Origin: Solen grandis
Lineage: Eukaryota > Mollusca > Bivalvia > Adapedonta > Solenidae
Length of the DNA stretch: 64,000 nucleotides
Reading direction: 5' to 3'
NCBI GenBank assembly: GCA_021229015.1
Contig: CM037783.1
Coordinates: 59,034,516-59,098,515, forward strand
Shown here: positions 1-12,800 of the stretch, in pieces
Layout of the letters: each line of letters begins with the position of its first letter
Position numbering within the stretch: position 1 is the stretch's first letter
Program-made: the position numbers and the translations under genes
Notes under the pieces: generated by a model
The model's database searches: none
Seen by the model: only the letters and a program-made list of their open reading frames with translations
What the model was told of the DNA's origin: nothing

Positions 1-200
1 GTCGCTCAATAAAGTTGATTTTGTGCATAATCTTACGTGCTGGGACTTGGTTTATGTGGTCGCTGGTCGCATAATAAAAAAGTCGTTTAATGGGATAAAT
101 TGATATAGTAAAAACGTTCGGGCGGGATTTATAACGGTCGTTTAATAAAAAAGTCGTTTAATACAGGTGGTCGCATGTACGATGTTGACTGTACCTGATT
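1..200. repeat. Degenerate dispersed repeat with GTCG(C/T)TTAATA words
   Basis: Several copies of words such as GTCGTTTAATA and GGTCGC within 180 bp. No coding potential was recognised. It lies in the intron upstream of the first visible PC exon and is probably a small dispersed repeat of unknown family. Confidence 0.4.
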
Positions 201-367
201 AAAGATGACTTTGAAGTTAACATCATAATGCAATCCAAAGGAAGAATCCAATAAGTTCTAATAATGATCTTGTTTTTCACCAACCCTATACACATTGGAG
301 TGTTTTCCTGTATACAACTGTACAAGAATGTTAATATTTCTACCCTTTACCTGATGTTTTATGTTCT

Positions 368-560
368 AGCCCCAGTGGTTGATTAGAGCATCCACCGTAA
401 TGGGTTCAGTCCCTGCCTGTGATGTTCCACAGTTGTGGGTACTGGTATATCTCCCTTTTTTGGCTCTCTGTATATAAAGTAGCCCCAGGGCTGAGCCAGT
501 GTCATGATATTATGACTGGGTTTAGTATCGTATCCCTTGACTAAGGCATGACATAGTAGT
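368..560 (+). mobile_element. Possible tRNA-derived SINE, diverged
   Basis: A tRNA-like head (GCCCCAGTGGTTGATTAGAG) is followed by a B-box-like GGTTCAGTCCC at 403-413 and a non-tRNA tail. The A box is weak, so this is a low-confidence call. Confidence 0.35.
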
Positions 561-670
561 GAGATATCCCTATATCAATCTCTTGTAGACAAAAGTTTTA
601 AATGACTGAATTACTCTAAAACAACCCATCAAATTAAGGTTGTATGTGACCATGTGACTGTATACCCCAG

Positions 671-816
671 GTGTCCAGGTAGTGCCAGGTACCCCAGGCC
701 CTGTGGAGAGTGCAGAACATGCTCTGGAGTTTTGTGAGACATACGGGCTTCCTGTCATCTTCAAGGCTGCCTATGGTGGTGGAGGACGCGGGATGAGGGT
801 CGTCAAAGATATGTCG
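671..816 (+). CDS. PC: PC exon a: biotin carboxylase, ATP-grasp glycine loop
   Basis: Encodes GVQVVPGT...[19 protein letters not shown]. The [10 protein letters not shown] stretch is the glycine-rich ATP-binding loop of the biotin carboxylase ATP-grasp fold. The exon starts after a CCCCAG acceptor and needs one base from an upstream exon outside the window. It ends in phase 0 at ATGTCG|GTAAGG. This donor is the first of four near-identical 20-bp tandem copies (811-890). It is the first exon in the window, so the N-terminal ~165 residues must lie further left. Confidence 0.93.
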
Positions 817-3800
817 GTAAGGTGGTCGATATGTTGGTAAGGTGGTCGATATGTCGGTAATGTGGTCGATATGTCGGTAAGGTGGTCCACTGTTATGTCA
901 TTCATTTCTCTATTTTTTACGACGTTGTGAATAAAATAATTCAGGAGGATGGTTTGAGCCTTACTTGGAATTGATACTTAAGAACAAGCAGTATTTGTGG
1001 ATGGTAATTCTTACATCTTGTGGTTGGAAAAAAATTATGGGGTAGTAAATCAAACAAAAATATACCAAATCAGGATACTTTAAAATATCATATTAGGCCT
1101 GTATTTTGATTTCAGCATCATTGAGAAATTTTTTAAGACATTTCTTTTCACATCAGTCAGCAAACAAATTCTTGCAACTTTCGAAGGTTCCTGGGTTGGA
1201 CCAGTACTTTGCATCCTGAAAGGTCTTGAAAGATTCTTGCCCTGAATTGAGTTTGAACCCACAACCATCTGATCCATAGTCAGGTATGGTACCACTGGAC
1301 CACAGTGACCCCAAGTGAGCCAAATATAAGGTAGTATGATATTGTAATTAACCCACCTTAGGTTTCAAATGTTGCCATTAAGAAAAATGTGCAGGTGGAC
1401 TTGAATCTGAGACCCTTAGTTAGCTGAGTAAGTGGTCTGCTGACAGAGCTACATGACCACTTGCACAAATCTCTGATGTTAACTATTGGAGTTTGCTAAC
1501 TGCTGCATCAAATTTCCTTCACAGGAAATTAAGGAGAATTTCTACAGGGCTACATCTGAAGCCCAGGCTGCATTTGGTAATGGTGCTCTCTTTCTGGAGA
1601 AGTTATTGAGCGACCCCGCCACATAGAGGTCCAAATCATTGGTATGTAGTTTTTATGTCATTGGAGAAACATATTCTTTAATACAACAAATGCTGGTTAG
1701 GTGTTAGAAATAGCATACTGCTCAGTTTTTGGAGACAGTGCGAGGAAAAAATGCATTTCTTTTTTACCAATAATGTTTATTTCAGAATTTTGTAATTCTC
1801 AAATGCAGGGAAGGTAATGAAAGAATCAGAATGAAAAAAAAGCATCCAAATGGAAGGTCTAAAACCCTCATTTTCATATTGCCAGTTAGCATTTTGTAAA
1901 TGTCACGTCAGCCATTTTTGTGAAAATAGATGTTTTCCATTCTGTCAGGATTAGTTACTAAGTTTATCATTTGGTAACAGCTATTTTGAAAATCAGTTTA
2001 TGGGATTTAGATATTTCCAAGTTTACTGTTTTTTTATAAACAGTTAATTTTTAGCTCACCTGAGCACAAAGTGCTCAAGGTGAGCTTTTGTGATCGCCCT
2101 TCGTCCGGCGTCCGGCGTCGTCCGTCGTGCGTCGTCCGTCGTCAACAATTTGCTTTAAACGACATCTCCTCTGAAACCGCTGGACAGAATTTAATGAAAC
2201 TTGGCAGGAATGTTCCTTGGGTGAGGCTCTACAAAAGTTGCTAAAATAAAGTTGATCCATGAAGAACTCTGGTTGCCATGGCAACAAAAAGAAAAATAAT
2301 TTGAAAAACATCTCCTTCAAAACTACTGGCCAGATTTCAAAATAATTTGATACAGATGTTCCTTGGGTCAACCTCTACCAAAGTTGCTAAAATTATTCCG
2401 ATCCGTAAAAAAACATGGCCGCCAGGGGCGGGGCTTATTTGCCTTATATGTATATGGAGAAACCTTTAAACAACATCTCCTCTGAAACCACTGGACAGAA
2501 TTTGATTAAACTTGGCAGGGTTGATCCTTGGGTCAACCTTCACAAAAGTTGCTAAAACAAACTTGATCCATGTAGAACTCTGGTTGCCATGGCAACAAAA
2601 AGGAAAAAAAAATGAAAACTTTAAAAATCATCTTCTTCAAAACTACTGGCCAGATTTGAAAATAAATTGGTACAGATGTTCCTTGGGTCAACCTCTACCA
2701 AAGTTGCTAAAATTATTCCTATCCGTAAAAAAACATGGCCGCCAGGGGCGGGGCTTATTTGCCTTATATGTATATACAGAAACCTTTAAACAACATCTCC
2801 TCTAAAACCACTGGACAGAATTTGATTAAACTTGGCAGGGATGATCCTTGGGTCAACCTTCACAAAAGTTGCTAAAATAAACTTGATCCATGTAGAACTC
2901 TGGTTGTCATGGCAACAAAAAGGGGGAAAAAAATGAAAACTTTAAAAATCATCTTCTTCAAAACTACTGGCCAGATTTGAAAATAAATTGGTACAGATGT
3001 TCCTTGGGTCAACCTCTACCAAAGTTGCTAAAATTATTCCGATCCGTAAAAAAACATGGCCGCCAGGGGCGGGGCTTATTTGCCTTATATGTATATAGAG
3101 AAACCTTAAAGCAACATCTCCTCTGAAACCACTGGACAGAATTTGATTAAAATTGGCAGGGATGATCCTTGGGTCAACCTTCACAAAAGTTGCTAAAATA
3201 AACTTGATCCATGTAGAACTCTGGTTGCCATGGCAACAAAAAAAAAGAAAAAAAGAAAACTTTAAAAATCATCTTCTTCAAAACTACTGGCCAGATTTTA
3301 AAATAAATTGATACAGATATTCCTTGGGCCAACCTCTACCAAAGTTGCTAAAATTATTCCTATCCGTAAAAAAACATGGCCGCCAGGGGCGGGGCTCTTT
3401 TGCCTTATATGTATATATGGAAAACTTTAAACAACATCTCCTCTGAAACCACTGGACAGAATTTGATTAAACTTGGCAGGGATGATCCTTGGGTCAACCT
3501 TCACTAAAGTTGCTAAAACAAACTTGATCCATGTAGAACTCTGGTTGCCATGGCAACCAAAAGAAAAATAAATGAAAACTTTAAAAATCATCTTCTTCAA
3601 AACAACTGTCCAGATTTTAAAATAAATTGGTACAGATGTTCCTTGGGTCAACCTCTACCAAAGTTGCTAAAATTATTCCGATCCGTAAATAAACAAGGCC
3701 GCCAGGGGCGGGGCTTATTTGCCTTATATGTATATAGAGAAACCTTTAAACAACATCTCCTCTGAAACCACTGGACAGATTTAGATTAAACTTGGCAGGG

Positions 3801-6800
3801 ATGATCCTTGGGTCAACCTTCACAAAAGCTGCTACAATAAACTTGATCCATGTAGAACTCTGGTAGCCATGGCAACAAAAAGAAAAAAAATATGAAAACT
3901 TTAAAAATCATCTTCTTCAAAACTACTGGCCAGATTTTAAAATAAATTGGTACAGATGTTCCTTGGGTCAACCTATTTATCTCAGGTGAGCGATTTAGGG
4001 CCATCATGGGCCTCTTGTTCTGGAGATAGTCTTGGTGTAGCATGTCTATATTACCTCATGCAGAGATGTTTTTCATCTTTTCGGGAACAGATTGCACTTA
4101 GGAATAAGCTTTATTTTATTTATTCTAGGATATTATTAATGATTAAGATGCGAATGTATTTTTCTTTAAAACAACAACAACAACAACAACAGCAAATAAT
4201 ATGAAATTAGTAAAGTATACAATAATGTAAGGAAAACAGTATGTTGGTTTGCATTTTTAGCTCACCTGAGCACTTGTGCTCGGGTGAGCTTTTGTGATCG
4301 CCTTTTGTCCGTCGTGCGTCGTGCGTCGTCCGTCGTCCGTCGTCAACAATTGCTTGTGAACACTCTAGAGGCCACAGTTTTGGCCCAATCTTCATGAAAC
4401 GTGGTCAGGATGTTTGTCTACATGATATCTCGGATGAGTTCGAAATTGGGTCATGTGGGGTCAAAAACTAGGTCACTAGGTCAAATCTTAGAAAAACCTT
4501 GTGAACACTCTAGAGGCCACAAATTTGGCCCAATCTTCATGAAACTTAATCAGGATGTTTGTCTACATGATATCTCGGATGAGTTCTAAATTGGGTCATG
4601 TGGGGTCAAAAACTAGGTCACCAGGTCAAATCTTAGAAAAAGCTTGTGAACACTCTAGAGGCCACAGTTTTGGCCCAATCTTCATGAAACTTGGTCAGGA
4701 TGTTTGTCTACATGATATCTCGGATGAGTTCGAAATTGGGTCATGTGGGGTCAAAAACTAGGTCACCAGGTCAAATCTTAGAAAAAGCTTGTGAACCTGT
4801 AAGGCCACAGTTTTGGCCAATCTTCATAATTTGGTCAGGATGTTTGTCTAATGATATTTGATGAGTTTGAAATGGGTCATGGGCAAAAACTAGGTCACCA
4901 GGTCAAATCTAAGGAAAACCTTGTGAACTCTCTAGAGGCCACAGTTTTAGCCATATCTTCAATAGATTTGGTCAGGATGTTTGTCTAATTGATATATTGG
5001 ATGAGTTTGAAAATGAGTCACATGAGGTCAAAAACTAGGTCACCAGGTCAAATCTAAGAAAAACCTTGTGAACACTCTAGAGGCCTACATTTTTGTCCCA
5101 GTCTTCATTAAACTTAATATGAATGATGACTGCATGAATTCCCAGTTGAGTGCAAATTCAGGTAGGATCAATATGTAGGTCACTTAGTCAAATGTTAGAA
5201 AAACACTTTTAGATGCCAGATTTTTTGTCATTATGCCTAACACTGCCATCTTACTCAGGTGAGCGACACAGGGCCATCTTGGCCCTCTTGTTGAATATTA
5301 CATATGATTTTTTGTTGGTGAAGAAAGCATCATGTAGTGTGTTTTTGAAAAACTTTCAGCAGATTGTAATAGTTCTATATTTTTTTTTAGAAAGGAACAC
5401 TCAGTGATTCTATACCTTAATTATTTAACAAGTTTTGTGTATCAAGGTTTTCATTAAGAAAATGAACTTTGAATATTTTGATTCAAATGTCTTTCAGTGA
5501 AGAGCACTTGACTTTAATAATGTTGGTAAGACTGTATTCTGTTCCGTTACTTCTGGTGATCCTGTTACCTTGTTTATACTCATTTACATACGATGATACT
5601 GTGTGAAACTACTGCGAAACCTTATCAGGTTCTTCCATCTGAAAAAAAAAAAGTTTTATCAATTTAAGATTATTGATTTTGAAACAATGGGTAAAATTTG
5701 AACAGCAGACTTTTTGAATGGAAATGGAAGAAATTAGAACAGAACATATCTTTATTGTACCCAAGTAAACAAATATACAAAATGAGGATATGGGGATTCA
5801 TATAATTGTGCCACACATGCTTCTGGAAGATTGATCATTTTTGCAGTTAGCGTTTGAGATACTGTAGATGATTTTCTTGATTCATGGGGTTTTCATAGGA
5901 TAGATGGACAAGCAACACACAAGCAGTTGTCCCACTCCTTCCCACTACCATTGTTCTGTAAGACACATCACCCATGTTTATTTATACATGTAGATGCATG
6001 TAGTTTGAAGTTTTTCATCCAGTCTGTTATTGCCGATGCTCATGAATTTATATAAATCATATGAAATAATAAAAAATGAATGAATAAAAAATCTAGCCAA
6101 TAGTTGATACTTCCCCTTCCATTGCACATCATGCTCTAGTGTTAGATGATTGCATACGTTCCTTTAACCCTTTACTTCAAATAGACACATTTTGATGCAA
6201 CGTCAAACAGAGCAGACCTAGATCTAGAAGCTGTCTGGTCTGGGACTCCTCTATTTGCTTATATAATATAGTTGATTCTACAGTCTGCACAGCAAAGAGC
6301 AATTCCTTGATTAACCCTTTCCCTCATATAGACTCATTTTGACGCACTCAGTAGGTACCACATAAAGCCTGATCTGCAGAAAACCACAGTTAAACCTTAC
6401 CAAATTTAATTACAAAATCCTCATTTCCAGACCACTGAGGAGCAGCGAACAGCATAAAACCTGATCAGCCTGCGAGTTACTCGCAGGCTGATCTGGTTTT
6501 ATGCTGTTCGCATAGGTCTTTTTATGGTGTCCTCAATGAGGGAAAGGGTTAATGAACTGTTGGAAGTTAAATAAATTGAATTTGTACATGAACATTAATT
6601 AGGTAAAGGGTTGTAAGGGATTGTTAGCTTAATGCTTGTGAAATGTACATAATGCAGATTACAGCTGAATGCATGCATAATATATTTCAAAATTTTTTTT
6701 TAAAAAGTTTTAGATATTGCTTCTTTTGTTAGACAAACAGGTCTATTTTGATTTCAAAGGTAGTTTGCTCTTCATTTTCAATGCTTACATCTTACATGTA

Positions 6801-9800
6801 TTTTGTAATAATAAAATGAGCTATTTGTCCAATTAATCATGCTAAACCATTCAAGATATATATATTTTGCCTGAATTCATTGTGTTGCAGCTATACATCA
6901 TTATCTCCATCCAGACTTTTATTAAGTAGACCAAAATGCAGTGTGTAGTGTACATCCTCGGTTGTATATAACTAATCTCTGGAAATTTCAGGTGACTCTG
7001 TCGGAAATGTGGTTCACCTGTTTGAAAGGGACTGCTCTGTCCAGAGACGGCACCAAAAGGTGGTAGAGATCGCACCCGCTCCATTCCTGGAGCCATCTAT
7101 ACAGAAGAGCATGACAGACGATGCAATCCGATTAGCAGAACATGTTGGATATGAGAATGCTGGCACAGTCGAGTTCCTGCTGGACAATAATGGAAACTAC
7201 TACTTCATTGAAGTGAATGCCAGGTTGCAAGTGGAACACACAGTCACAGAGAACGTTACTGGGTAATGTTGATAGTTGTGTAGTAACTGTCTAGTATGGG
7301 GAAAAACACTTAAACCCTTTCTCTCAATACTTTTTATTCTAATATAGGAATAGCCTGTTACTTTTTTATGCCCCCGCCATGAAATGGCTATGGGCATATA
7401 GTGTTACACCTGTCTGTGTTTGTGTGTGTGTGTGTGTGTTTGTGTGTGTTTAAGAATTCCTGTCCCAGCTATAACTTTGTTATGTATGGTCACTTTTTAA
7501 AATAACTTGGCACAAGTGATCCTTAGGACAAGACAATAAGTTGTGAACAAGAACCAGGTTGCTAGCTTAAAAGTCAAGGTCACAGCACTCAGTTGACCTT
7601 AAAATCTTGTCCCAGCTGTAATTTTGTTATGTATGGTCGCTTTTTGAAATAACATGGCACATGTAATCCTTAGGACAAGACGATGTGTTGCAAACAAAAA
7701 CCAGGTTGCTAACTAGAAGGTCAAGGTCACAGCACTCAGTTGACCTTAAAATTGTGTTCCAGCTGTAACTTTGTTATGTATGGTCGCTTTTTTGAATAAC
7801 TTGGCACATGTGATCCTTAGGACAAACATGTTGCAAAAAGAACCGGGTTGCTGGCTTGAAGGTCAAGGTCACAGCACTCAGTTGACCTTAAAATTGTGTC
7901 CCAGCTTTAACTTTGTTGTGAATGGTTGTGTTTTGAAATAACTTGGCACAAGTGATCCTTTGGACAAAACATTTTGTTATGAACAAGAACCAGGTTGCTA
8001 GCTTTAAGTTGAAGGTTACAGCACTTGGCTGACCTTAAAATTGTGTCCCAGCTTTAACTTGGTTGTGAATGGTTGTGTTTTGAAATAACTTGGCACATGT
8101 GATCCTTAGGACAAAACAATTTGTTACAATCAAGAACCAGGTTGCTAGCTTTAAGGTGAAGGTTACAGCACTTGGTTGACCTTTAAAATTGTGTCCCAGC
8201 TTTAACTTTGTTGAGAATGGTTGTGTTTTGAAATAACTTGGCACAAGGAGAGATCCTTTGGACAAAACACTATTTCACAAAACAAGCACATGTTGCTAGC
8301 TTGAAGGTTAAAGGTCACATCACTTGGTTGAGTTCAGGGTCACGGTGCTCATTTGATCTTAAAATCATCTTTTATATTTCCAGTTTTTCATATTCAATGA
8401 CAAAAATTAATCTAAAAACTTAATGGCGGGGGCATCCTAAGGACACATTTCTAGTTTATTTTCTTAATCATATGATAATTTGTTACCAGAGGTTGTGATT
8501 AATAAAAACTTAAATATGTATTTTGTTTTCTGTTAGTAATTCATTGTGTGATAACAATTCTTTTCAAAATATCTTCAAAAGACTTGCTAGACTTGTGTGA
8601 CTGAAGGTCAAATGCATGATGTTTTGTCTTTTCTTGAATATTAATGATGGTGTTTGGAGCAGGTTGGCTGTATAGTTAAGGTGACTGCATACAAGAAAGT
8701 ATCTGTCTATGAAGGATACTGTGTTTTTGCCCACTTTAGACAGTGTCCTTGACCTCCATGTGACCTACATTATACAGGGTGGACTTGGTTCAGTCTCAGA
8801 TCAAGGTGGCCGAGGGAAAAACGTTGCCGGAGATAGGCCTGACGCAGGACAACATCCGGCTGCATGGCTGTGCCATCCAGTGTAGGATGACAACTGAGGA
8901 TCCTGCCCGCGGCTTCCAACCCGACACCGGCAGAATAGAGGTATGGTTATTGGGTATAGTGTAGCTGTATTGTATAGTAGTCATATACCTGGTACCTAGT
9001 ATATCATTAAAAAGCTCATGAAATAAGAATATATGCACTAGTATTGTAACAGGCAAAAGCTTTTTTAACAATCACAGATTATCGGGAGAAATTAAAAAAA
9101 AAAAATCTACTTTCCTTCATTAATATTGATGAAGTCTTTGTTTCCTGACTAAGAAACTCAGAAAGTGTTTGTCACATTGCACAGAAAAACGTTATTTTTG
9201 TAAATGAAACTTTGATGAAATCGGTTGATTATAGAATACAATAGCCCCAAAGTACACGTTCTGCAGCATGGTGTATTATCAGTTCAGGGTAGCAATTTTG
9301 TAAGTTCATCCTATGAATTTAGCACATGCGCGAAAAGTGAATGAATCTAAATATAGGATTTATCAGTCTAAACATAGTTTCAATACTGTCTGTGACGGAA
9401 TTGCCTGTGATGGGGAAATCACCCGTTTTTTTAATGATCATGCATTTGGTGACATTGTGTCTATAGATGGATATTAATAGACGTAATACACATATTTAGT
9501 TAAAAATCAAATTCTTCGTCAGTGACCATCTGTAAACGGCTGCTTTAAGGTTGCACATTTTGTCATGGTTTTGAACACATATAATTCAGGCATGCAACTC
9601 GATATTATATATTAACATGTAGTTTTCTATCTATGACTTCAGGTGTTCCGCAGTGGTGAAGGGTTTGGGATACGCCTAGACAGTGCCCTGGGTTTTGCCG
9701 GGGCCATTATCTCCCCTTACTACGACTCTCTGCTGGTGAAAGTGATTGTCCATGCACAGGACCATCCTTCCGCCTGTGCTAAAATGTTGAGGACACTTAA

Positions 9801-12800
9801 AGAATTCAGAATTCGAGGTGTCAAGGTAAGTGTTCATATTGAATAACTTGTCACATCATTTCCTGGTCATGCTTTAGACCAGAATTTACTATTGTTTACA
9901 ATTTAAAGCAAATAGTCTCATATTTAGCCTTTTATTGCAATACTGACCAACCATTAGAATCAGACACCATAACTCATCTTTTAAAATCAATATTTAGCCA
10001 TATCAAAACGATGAGATGAGATCCTCTAGGTGCAATATTAGACAAGACTATTGACTGATTAATCAGACCAATATTAGATAACACTATTGACTTATGGTTT
10101 CAGACCAATACTGGACAGAACTTGCCCTTTTTTTCAGACCAATATTAGAAAAGACTTGATTTCTATTTCAGACCAATATTCCATTCCTGCTAAATGTACT
10201 TCAACATGACCAGTTTCTGTCGGGTGTTGTGGACACCTACTTTATTGATGAGAACCCCCAGTTGTTCCAGTTCAGCCCCTCTCAGAATCGTGCTCAGAAG
10301 CTCCTGCACTACCTTGGTCAGGTGATGGTCAATGGACCGTCCACCCCTCTGGCCACCAACCTTCAACCATCGGACATCATCCCCTCAGTTCCAGAGATTC
10401 CATTTGGTAGGTCCTCCCTGTAGTGCAAACTTGTTCTGTGTGTTTCATGAGTTACTTGCATTGTGAGCAAGTTTTCCTACCCATTTTATTTCTTGCATTT
10501 GAAAAACTAGTTGTCACACTAAATTGCATTCTGTTTTAATCTTCAGAATTAACTTGAGAAAAAAATTCTTATGGCACTTTGAATAGTGATAATTTCTACA
10601 CTTTATTACATTAATTAGAGGATTTATAGAGTTAAATTTATAGTATATTACCTCTAACAGTTAAATATTATATAGCAGTGTATAGATAATATATATTTAA
10701 AACTAAGTTTTTATATTAATTCCACTTTATGATAAAAAAAATGTTCAGAAAATAAAGGAACTAAGTTTTGCCAAAGATTAAATACTCACACACACTGTTG
10801 CTGTTTTAGAGGATGAGTATATGAAAGGTAGGTTATATGCAAGAAATACTAACCCAACAACATTCAGGGTAATGATGCCAAGCACTGCTGCAAATACCTT
10901 TAGTTTCTGGGTTAAGTTGTATGCTTCATGCAAGAAATGTAGTATCAACTATGTTTCCATTCAGCTTCCAAGACTTGATTTAGTAAATGATATTTGAAGT
11001 TATATTTCATCTTTATTAAATTAAAACATTTTTAATGGCCATTTACATGGATTATGTTATCATGTTAGCCTTACTTTTTGAACTTGAGTAAAAGAAAATG
11101 TAATATTAATCATTAATATGCTTGATTAGAAAAATAATGGCAAATCATATTGATTGAATGCTGTACAGGTTGTTGTTTACTATATTGAAACAAGTAAGTA
11201 TTGATGAAGCAAAAATTAACTGTTGTAAAATCATACAGCTCTAATTGATAGTATTTCACATAACATTTGGTTCAAGTTTTGGAGAAACATATAATCTTGA
11301 CTTTACCCCTCCCATGATTGTTTTCTGGTGTTGAGTCTCCATTAATATCACAATGTCTCAGTGTTTCTCAACAACAAACCTGCTCCCTTGTGTGCCTGGC
11401 AACCATTTGCCTGTAATTGTACAGTGGAGACAGAGAATGCACATAACATCTTGAAAACTGATGTAATTCTTTTTGAAAAGGGATCCTGTTAAAGTTTAAT
11501 TGTTTTTGTTAACTTAAACTGCTCAACTTTTTTAATTTTAAACCATTTTGACTCAGCTTTGTCACATTAGAATGTCTTCCACCATATTTATATGGGGGAG
11601 ACATATTGTCATTGTCAGAGTTGTCTGTCCATTTGTCTGTCTGTCACTCTTTTTGTCTGGAACATAACTCAAGACATCAGACATCAGTTTTCTACGAAAC
11701 ATGAAATTATTAAAAAAATTGCACTTTGACAATGCAATTTTTAGAATCTTACATCAAGAATTGAAAAAATGTATAATTTGTTAGAGAAATAACAAAAGAG
11801 ATGCTTTAAAAAAACACATATGATTAAATGAAAAGAAACCTGTCACATGATTGTAGTCATTTTCGCCTTAGTACTTTGTTCAATTTAAGGAAAAGGGTGC
11901 TACAAACTGTAACAGACATTTAAAGAAGGTTACCTGCTGGATTAATCAGGCATTATAGGCCAAGGTTGTTATGATGTTCTGTTCAGTCAGTTTCCAAATC
12001 TTATTGATTGTTGCTTTACTGAGTAAGAGGTTGGAGCTGAGAGCTTAAAGGTGGAGGAACTGAGACCAAGCTTCCTTGTAACTCCACATGTTTCTGAATT
12101 TGTATCATTTGGAAACAGTGTAGAAGTGTATAACATTTGCTTTTCAGATTATCGGTTTTTCCACTGGCTGTTGATTGTAAATTGATAGTAGCATTATTTT
12201 AATGTGCAAACTTTTTTTTAGATACATGTCTAATTGATGTAAAATCAGAAATCAGAAATAGTCACATATACTGTCTTATCAAAGTTGGTATATCATTTTG
12301 TTAAATCTATGTCACAGAGACAACTAAAACAACAGTGATATAATTTGAGTATTCAAATTATAAACAAATGCCATGTACTCAACCAGTAACTCACAGACAG
12401 AATACACACAGAACATACTACAATGTCATACAATACATTTGCTCAATATTCATACAAATACATGTATGATGTAAAAGTGGTCACATGACTCCTACCGTAA
12501 TCACTCTAAGTTTTGGGACACTCTAAGTTTTGGGACACCCTTGACTTTTTAGAAAATTAATTATTTTTTGTGCCCCTAAATTTTGGAACACTTTTAATAT
12601 GATACTTAAGTCTCCCAAATGAAGTTTGGAGACTTATTGTTTTTACTCCGTTTCTTCTTTTTCTTATTATTATTCTTCCTACTTCTTCTTCAGCCGGCAA
12701 CTTTGTATAGGCCATATCTCAGAGACCGCTTGACCTTAACAAAACTTCACTCACTTATAGTCCTAAATGAGTAAGTGGTGCCCCCCTGAATTTTGTAAAT

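Noticed and set aside
2512..4043. Open frames in the F1 array on both strands
   Set aside because: Repeat artefacts with no protein similarity recognised; their boundaries follow module length, not exons.
4401..4761. Open frames encoding repeated [21 protein letters not shown] peptides
   Set aside because: These are translations of F2 tandem modules; frames break between modules and between copies.
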